DNA of 64,000 nucleotides from Bedellia somnulentella (Eukaryota; Arthropoda; Insecta; Lepidoptera; Bedelliidae): positions 19,096,001 to 19,160,000 of the forward strand of contig OY755177.1 of assembly GCA_963576735.1 (NCBI GenBank). Reading direction: 5' to 3'. Position numbers and translations under genes: made by a program. The notes below the pieces were generated by a model. That model was given only the letters and a program-made list of their open reading frames with translations. It was not told the DNA's origin and searched no databases. This document shows positions 57,655 through 64,000 of this stretch, piece after piece. Numbering within the stretch: the first letter of the stretch is position 1; the number at the start of each line of letters is the position of its first letter.

Positions 57655-58080
57655 AAAAAAGTTTTTGAATATAACTCAATCTTATATTTCACGCCGTATA
57701 TTATATTTTTGTCACCTGCCGAGTGCCAACCCACATGGCTTAAAATGACGTTAGTATATAAAAATTAAGCTATAAATAGTATATCTTAAAATAACATTTG
57801 CTTGCTGTGAAACTTATAATTCATGCAATAAAAATAGTTATTAAACAATTGACAGTCGTTCTGTTATCAAAAATAATTTATGAATTTGAATAACCATAAA
57901 TTGTATGAGTTATTTTAATCTTTGTAAATATATGTGCAATTATTAATATCAAATCATTATCTTTACTGACTTCCGAAACTTGTAAACTTTATTTCTGTTT
58001 ATTTAATGATTTGTGATAATGATAACATATTTATAGCATCGTTTCCTATTTTAATTGATAATTCCAATTCGTTGTTTTGA
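57655..58080. other. AT-rich intergenic DNA, nothing recognised
   Basis: No repeat or gene recognised. Confidence 0.5.
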
Positions 58081-58089
58081 ATTTACGTA

Positions 58090-58470
58090 CATATGCACTT
58101 CAGTTCTGGGGGCACGGCAGTGCCCCTGCCAAGTCTCGAGCAAAACGGGCACGGCCGTACCATCTTTTCTCGAAGCGGTTCGCGGCTGTTTCGCCCCCCC
58201 TATATCTTCGACGTGGACAAAGCTAGGAGTTTAGGTTTTCGGTGAATAATAGTAGGCATTAGAACAAGCTTAAGTTCGAAATTACACGCCAAATGAATTA
58301 ATAGTTTAGGAGTTACGGTCGATCAAAGTTACACCATTTTGTCACTCACTGACTCACTGACAGATCATCAAAAATCTAAAGTACTTCTAGCAGACTTAGA
58401 AACTTCAAATTTTGCACCAAGATAGGTCATTAGCCACATATAAAGGAAAAATTATAAAAACATTAAAAAA
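58090..58470 (+). repeat. Lepidopteran repeat upstream of the OTU ORF
   Basis: A GC-rich block (gggggcacggcagtgcccct, cgagcaaaacgggcacggcc) is followed by gtcactcactgactcactga, gatcatcaaaaatctaaagt and cttcaaattttgcaccaaga. These phrases recur in lepidopteran genomes as dispersed sequence. I cannot fix the class; the neighbouring OTU frame suggests a link to a larger transposon, possibly of Helentron type. Confidence 0.5.
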
Positions 58471-58983
58471 TTATATGCCATAGAAAACAATTTTATATTT
58501 GCGGTTTGGCAAGAACATTATGTATGGATTTTGACTGCATTGTTAACTTTGTTCGTTGTTCAAGTACCTATTCAATTGGATGAATACATACATAGAATAG
58601 AAAAGAATAATATAAATGTAATACATAGACTACCATTAATACAAATTAATACATAAAGTTCATTAAATTAATAAAGCTAAATCTCCATTGTATTGCGATA
58701 AATATTGTATGCGCGCTCGATAGATGGCGTTGTACCTGTCTGAATCGCGCTATGGTTTCGTTACAAAGCGCAGTGTAAGTAGTACTTCAAAATAATTAAT
58801 TAGATAATTTTCATTTGATAGCGATCATCTGTCTATGAAAACCCATTTCGAAACTAAAAAATATTGTAGTGATAATTGATATTCGGAGAACTTTACGTGT
58901 TATTTAGTTTAGTTTAGTTATAGTTTGTAAGTTAGTAGATATATATTTATTTAGTTAGTTATTTGTTAGTTAGTTTAGTTCTA

Positions 58984-59000
58984 TTTAGTTTGCATATATA
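58984..59000 (+). promoter_or_regulatory. TATA-like sequence before OTU ORF
   Basis: gcatatatatataagt lies about 55 bp before the ATG at 59049. Upstream is a TTAG-repeat tract (58910-58990). Both are low-complexity, so this is weak evidence for a promoter. Confidence 0.2.
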
Positions 59001-59048
59001 TATAAGTTTAAGCCCTATTGTTATAGAAGTAATTGTAAATATAGTGTA

Positions 59049-59435
59049 ATGGAACGTGAAATATTGTACATAAATGGCGACCTTTGTCCACACAGAGTCA
59101 TCTCTATTCCTGGAGATGGGTCGTGTTTATTTCATTCGTTGTCATACAGCATGTATGGGAGTTTTCAGTCGTCAAACGATATTAGGCGTGCTGTCGTCCA
59201 TTATGTAGTGGAGAATTGGGATGACATGCAAGTCTATAAGTCTATGTTTACTGAATATAATCAACTCCGAAGTATATATCGCCCAGACTTGTCTACCTTA
59301 GAAGTAACGAAGCCTCAGAGAAGAAACAAAAGAGATAGAGATAGAGAATGGGTTCTAAACAAAGCAGTAGCTGACGTCCAAGAAATTGTGAGGTCACCTA
59401 AAAGTAAAAGAAAGAAATACCCTTACAAAAAATAA
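59049..59435 (+). CDS. Truncated OTU-like cysteine protease ORF
   Basis: 128 codons. Residues 17-50 (VISIPGDGSCLFHSLSYSMY...) match the N-terminal catalytic block of OTU deubiquitinases: Asp, Gly, x, Cys, Leu, Phe with the nucleophile at Cys27, followed by a helix typical of the fold (DIRRAVVHYVVENWDDM). The catalytic His that lies near the C-terminus of OTU domains is absent. The protein instead ends in a basic stretch (KPQRRNKRDRDREW; PKSKRKKYPYKK). OTU domains occur in host enzymes and in several insect transposons, including Helentron-type helicase elements. A transposon origin is favoured by the flanking repeats; activity is doubtful. Confidence 0.65.
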   Translation: MEREILYINGDLCPHRVISIPGDGSCLFHSLSYSMYGSFQSSNDIRRAVVHYVVENWDDMQVYKSMFTEYNQLRSIYRPDLSTLEVTKPQRRNKRDRDREWVLNKAVADVQEIVRSPKSKRKKYPYKK

Positions 59436-59440
59436 ATGAG

Positions 59441-60136
59441 ATCCCACCAAAAACATTAAATGTAAAAAAATGCCAAGTCTCTCGATGCAGTCTTTCCATC
59501 GTAAAAAGTTTTGAGATCTCATAGAAGCCAAGTCCTATTCAAAATATTTCGTAGTTATAAATCAACATTTAGTAATTGTATCAATAGTTTTCTTTATATT
59601 ATAATTAAAGTGACTTGGCAATGAGCACAAATTAAAAGCTGCTTGCTGCCTGGAATTATGTGCAAATGTTACTGACGAGACCAGTGATCAGATTATTTGT
59701 TATGTGTGAATCATGATGGTCACTACCGACTACATGCTCCAATACAATAATTAAGAATACCTTACGGGCCATCGCTTTATGAAAGTAAATGAATCGAGAG
59801 TGCACTAAGACTGATTGCCGTTGCCGAAATTCGGTTGGGACGACACGGATAAACCAAAAGAAAATTAATTTTGTGATATTAATGTTTACGCATGCGGTGT
59901 GTGTAACTTTCAACTCCTCCAAATATGCCGTTTTATTTGTTTCTTCCTGTGCGCATTGCCAAATCACTATAATTATAATATAAAGAAAACTATTGATACA
60001 ATTACTAAATGTTGATTTATAACTACGAAATATTTTGAATAGGACTTGGCTTCTATGAGATCTCAAAACTTTTTACGATGGAAAGACTGCATCGAGAGAC
60101 TTGGCATTTTTTTACATTTAATGTTTTTGGTGGGAT
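59441..60136. mobile_element. Foldback element with 189-bp arms
   Basis: Arms 59441-59629 (atcccaccaaaaacattaaa ... ttggcaatgagcaca) and 59948-60136 are reverse complements with few mismatches; the spacer is 318 bp. The left arm starts 5 bp after the OTU stop codon. No clear target duplication was found, so the edges may belong to a larger element that includes the OTU frame. No coding content is recognised in the spacer. Confidence 0.82.
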
Positions 60137-62059
60137 ACTGTATTTTGTAAAAATATTACTTTTTATTTCTAAGACGAAAAAAAACATTAAATTAAATCTT
60201 TACATAATAATAAAAATAAAAATTGTACGCTAAAATTATTACGAAATGCTCGAAGAAAAACTAACACTGAAGCACACTAAATTAACGTAATATTTACCAG
60301 CGAGAACAAAACGAAGCCACAGCTTATTCAGGGATCTTGTGAATCCTACATGAAATGTCCGTTAAAGATAAATATATCATCGAAGTAAATCTCTCACCGT
60401 TGTCTGAGTAAGTACGATATTCCCCTGACATCCGGCTGAGCTACCACTCGGGTCGTCCACAGGCCATTTGTCACGACGGCCATTTGTACTTGTCGAATCT
60501 CGGCCATTAGACGTGTGTGACCATCGGAGGGTTAAAACGAGAACACGAATTTCCTACCTACCTGAACCACAGCCCAAATTCACTAAACGAATAGATGAGA
60601 CGAAATTGCAACACAAATTCTTGTCTGACCCCACAAAATTTAGACTGTGACTAACAGTGGGTGAGCGTAAGCTTTGATCGAAACGAAGCACTTGCCAATA
60701 TCGACTTGTACGAGTTGAGACTCTCCTGTCAATTTATCTTACTTTACGTCTATTGTTATAAACGGTCGAGATTGCAAATGATTCAAACGTGACCCAGATA
60801 ATTATCGAAAAGCATTGATCGATCCAACATTGTCGTCACTGCAGAACATTAAGATAAAATCACACATTTCAACAGATTCGTACACATTCATTACGTGACA
60901 GTAAATCGCCATAAAAATGAGACGCAATCATTACTACACACATATTTAAAAGCACCAATAAATATATTTGCGAGCGCATACCCGCCGTCTTTTTGAAGTG
61001 CGCAACAAGAAAACAAACGTAGCTATAAAGAACCGGCTTTTATCTGCGCTCGGAGTCGACACGCAAACTAATTTACAACACAACCCTGAGTTTTATCTTC
61101 ATTAACCCATCGATTCACAATTAAGACGGCGTATAAATCTTGTATAATGCTCTCGCCTGCGCCTGATTCGGCATCAAACAGATGTTATATATAAATAAAA
61201 CGTACAGTGGCAGCCGCGATATATTCCTGTCGGCGGCAGACTTTATAGATTTATCTGCCCGAGCGCGACGCTTAACTTCACCAGACGTCGCATTTTCAAC
61301 CTTAGCGTCAACAATTTTATTTATCACTTACATAACATGATTTACTGTATCAATTACATCTGTTACGTCTTCTGTTTAATTATCTTTATCATATTGATTT
61401 TTAAAAAGGAATTCTTTATTTGTGTCATGTGTTGAAGTCGGATTTGTTTGGTTGATTTAGTGTCGTCATTTCTCTGTTTCAGATCTCATGCGACGGCTCG
61501 TGAGTGATGCGAGCAATCGGGAAGCGTCGAGGTCTAATGAATTGTTTCAAATAATTGGGAACACTGTTTTATATTGCACGAAATTTAATCCGGGATCGTC
61601 GCATTTGTTCCGAGCTCTTGATTTATGTGCCGCGATAACGCTGAGGTATTGAGCTATTTGTCTTTTTCGGCTGTGAATGATATTGCTGTCTGTGGGATTG
61701 GATTTTTTATGGATCATTTCGTTTCATGTTTACGGTTTCAACGGAGTTTAATTCACGCTTTCACTTTAATAAATAACATGATGTAAGTTATTCTCTTTTA
61801 AGTTATTGGGAAGGGAACAGGTTTGCAGTTTTTATTTTGATAAATTCACTTGTTGTTTTTAAGCGACAAAATTTAGTTAAATGTAATAACAATAACTAAA
61901 CCATAAGTAAGCAATAAACCTGTGATGAAACAGAAGTATTTTATTGAAATTCAATTAAAAGTTTTTTTTATATTTCAAATTCTTTTACACGAGAAAATAA
62001 CAATTGGGTTTAATTGTGATTCAGTCATATAAACCGTGAAGAACCATTATTTTACATTG
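60137..62059. other. Intergenic DNA, repeat-free GC-richer stretch
   Basis: 60960-61320 and 61470-61690 are GC-richer and lack the SINE families that fill the rest of the window (ctgcgctcggagtcgacacg; tgcgacggctcgtgagtgat). Freedom from repeats makes them candidate conserved regulatory blocks. No gene is supported. Confidence 0.4.
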
Positions 62060-62160
62060 AACACACGTATGACTTAAAAAAAGCCACATTGGTGTAGACC
62101 CGGATTTGCATTTGCGGGTCCTGCATAAAGAGTCGTGGATCTCCCACTGAGCTATCACAG
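62060..62160 (-). mobile_element. SINE-B head fragment with good A-box
   Basis: On the minus strand the head begins ctgtgatagctcagtgggag, an A-box of tRNA quality (tagctcagtggg), followed by a weakened B-box (atgcaaatccgggtc) and tacaccaatgtggc. It ends at the acgtatgactt boundary; the body is missing. Confidence 0.8.
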
Positions 62161-62576
62161 TTGTCTAAAAAATAAGTCAACGTCATCCCACAACCATTAA
62201 TAAACCTCACGATTGTGTCTTGTGTTCAATTTTCAAAACGACATTGTTGTCTAATAGTTTAGTTGTGCATTGTTCAATTTGCTACACTCTGGGGTCTTGG
62301 ATCTGTGCAGAATCATGGCATTCACTTTAACAAATATTTATCTTATTTTCCTGACACCTCAATACAATTTACGCTTTCGAAATCTTTTGAATTCTTTTGT
62401 CTCGTTCAAATTGTTTGACAGTGCGGTTAAATTGATTAGTGAGGTTAAATGGTTTGTTTGAAACAACGAAAATTGGTTGTTATTTACTTTTGTAGAAACA
62501 AAATGGTAGTAGCAATTTTCCATGACCTAAAAACTAACACGGATCAAAGTCATATAAATACTTTAATAATATATAA
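62161..62576. other. AT-rich intergenic DNA, nothing recognised
   Basis: No repeat or gene recognised. Confidence 0.45.
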
Positions 62577-62675
62577 ACACATATGTGCGGTTAATTTATC
62601 ATGGTTGTTAACCGCAAAATGTTGTTGGTGAGGGAAATCATCGCGAGGAAACCCACATGGGTGAGTTTTCTCGTA
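62577..62675 (+). mobile_element. SINE-B middle fragment
   Basis: aacacatatgtgcggttaat, ttatcatggttgttaaccg, tcatcgcgaggaaaccc and acatgggtgag. The head and the 3' half are missing. Confidence 0.8.
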
Positions 62676-63090
62676 TATCATCAGTATAAAGTACAAACAC
62701 AGAAAATAGCACAATACAAAAACGAAAACTCCGTGATGGAACCTCCTCACGGTTTTCATAAGCGTGTAGGGTGAAGTGCGAACTGATCTGTGCCCCGCAG
62801 CTGTTGTCTGTCAAAGGGGAAGCTATCACTTTTTTGACACGACTAGTCCCATTGTGCTCCGAAATGAGTTGATATCGATCGCCCAATATTGTGCACGTCA
62901 AAAGGGATCACATTACAATGGTTGCGAAAAATCGTGGTTAACAATGTTATGGTATCGGATTTTGGGGATATGATTAATGTATATTTGGATAGGTTTCGAA
63001 AAAATAATTCAATGTTCATGTAAAGGTACCCTATTTGGCAAGACGTAACAAAAAATATTGTACAAATTGAAAACAAATAAGATCATACCA
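62676..63090. other. Intergenic DNA, nothing recognised
   Basis: No repeat or gene recognised. Confidence 0.45.
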
Positions 63091-63155
63091 AGTGATAGAT
63101 AACTTCTGTCAGCCCAAATGGAAATTAATAGCTTGTGTATAAGTATGTCTGCATG
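63091..63155 (+). mobile_element. LINE-T 3' tail fragment
   Basis: aagtgatagataacttctgt, cagcccaaatggaaattaat and agcttgtgtataagtatgtc align with the LINE-T end (gatcaatagtctctgcctac ... gtaagtatatg). Confidence 0.6.
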
Positions 63156-63168
63156 AGTATTTTTCGTA

Positions 63169-63372
63169 TGTACATACATACATATACTCACGGCTATAAA
63201 TCCCTAGAAGGGGTAGCCAGAGCTAAGGAACTAGAAGTTCCTCAGCCACTTTTGGAAAGATGGCAAAATAAAGGATGTTGGTGATGTATACCGTTGAATA
63301 CCGTTAGTCGCCTCTTACGAACACCCACCGGCAGAAATGGGGTAGTGTTATTCTAAGCCGACACTACACAGC
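63169..63372 (-). mobile_element. SINE-A copy with internal deletion
   Basis: Three CATA units, tatactcacggctataaatc, aaggggtagccagagc and ggatgttggtgatgta, then cgttagtcgcctcttacg, ending gacactacacagca. ttttcgtatgta on both sides (63160 and 63376) is a 12-bp target duplication. The B-box block is deleted. Confidence 0.93.
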
Positions 63373-63611
63373 AAGTTTTCGTATGTATGTATGTATGTAA
63401 ATTGAATAGAATAAAATCACGTTTCTATCATCCAAATATATGATGGCCAAGCTATTTTTTTAAAGTTGAAGGAAATGAACGGTTTATGCACAATTTCATT
63501 GTGGTCCTTTATATTAAAATTTGATATCAAGCACCATCTGAGATAAAAGGTGTTGAAAACTTGATATTCGTTTAGTATCTTATGTGTATAGAAAAACATA
63601 TTTGCGCAATA

Positions 63612-63715
63612 GCTGTGTATCGTCGGCTTTGATAAGCACTACCCAATTTCATCCCGTGGGTGTTCGTAAGAGGCGACTAATGGTACTGGGGCTGTTTAAG
63701 TGATCTTTGGGCGAT
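63612..63715 (+). mobile_element. SINE-A 5' half
   Basis: gctgtgtatcgtcggctttg, cccgtgggtgttcgtaagag and ggcgactaatggtactgggg up to gggcgatgtgc. The 3' half is missing. Confidence 0.88.
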
Positions 63716-63934
63716 GTGCGAAGGTGTGAGGTATTCATTTACTTCACAACGATAATGCTGAGGCAGCTTCCAAATTCGTTGCTACTACGCAGGTTATACG
63801 GCTATAGTTTTTTTTTTCTTTTATATCTTGGAATTAGTGTGTATGATATTGTCTTTTTATTATTATTTTTCTGTGTGTTTGTATATACTTATTTTTGTGC
63901 TGTGTTTTCCTTTGTACGTGTGTAGCAGCGAATA

Positions 63935-63965
63935 AATGTTTTTCTTTCTTTCTTTCTTTTCTTTC
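63935..63965 (+). repeat. (TTTC)n microsatellite
   Basis: Tandem TTTC units with one irregular step. The sequence just before it is T-rich without a recognised gene. Confidence 0.85.
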
Positions 63966-64000
63966 TAAAAACCTTTACTTTATAACTCAGGTATTTCTTA

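Noticed and set aside
58180..58205. C-rich run as a G-quadruplex or promoter
   Set aside because: It is part of a dispersed repeat and has no accompanying start signal.
59656..60066. 136-codon minus-strand frame
   Set aside because: It spans the spacer and right arm of the inverted-repeat element and translates to no recognisable protein.
2015..63715. Interpreting SINE-A as a Helitron or MITE
   Set aside because: Copies have TATG-repeat tails, variable 5' truncation and 10-17 bp target duplications, which indicate retroposition.

Overview
The window is eukaryotic, and the evidence points to a moth or butterfly (Lepidoptera). It is AT-rich with long gene-free stretches, carries dense retroposons of lepidopteran type ending in TATG repeats, and holds one recognisable host gene. 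That gene encodes the NET-family zinc-finger repressor Noc/Elbow in two exons (33752-33838 and 33949-35190), split by a 110-bp intron. A GC-richer leader lies upstream (about 33280-33751) and a short 3' UTR downstream. The rest looks like the large intergenic territory that usually surrounds this developmental regulator.

The intergenic DNA is built from a few repeat families, named here for reference. SINE-A is a roughly 230-260 bp family with about 35 copies or remnants on both strands; it has a B-box-like site, starts near tgtgtagtgtcggctta and ends in cgtgagtatatgtatg. SINE-B is a roughly 350 bp tRNA-headed family with 11 copies. SINE-C is a tRNA-headed family (24815-25231 and 46386-46479). 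LINE-T is a non-LTR retrotransposon seen only as 3' ends (22050-22378 is the best). SINE-A, SINE-B and LINE-T share the same 3' end: a small CCC...GGG hairpin, a GGCGTGA-like block and TATG repeats. Other non-LTR fragments are an RTE-like piece (2632-2878), an antisense C-terminus (52361-52520), a piece with two 3' UTR stem-loops (49154-49490), and an uninterrupted RNase H plus zinc-knuckle region flanked by an 11-bp target duplication (55107-56116).

DNA-transposon-like structures are prominent. A 1.7-kb element with 456-bp inverted repeats and an 8-bp target duplication begins just past the noc 3' UTR (35643-37358), and a deleted relative sits at 10340-10520. A MITE-like foldback (46337-46582) was itself hit by a SINE-C fragment. 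A Helitron-like element lies at 44173-45060. A small OTU-protease-like ORF (59049-59435) is followed directly by a foldback with 189-bp arms.

Two non-repeat observations deserve attention. First, a perfect 146-bp inverted repeat (5827-5972 / 6205-6350) surrounds a TATA box and overlaps a possible signal-peptide first exon ending in a GTAAGT donor. Second, TGACAG hexamers occur in clusters at 10-12 bp (or double that) spacing in three GC-richer islands (9807-9834, 11144-11193, 13696-13721), which could be Meis/Homothorax-type regulatory modules. No rRNA gene, CRISPR array or convincing functional tRNA gene was seen.
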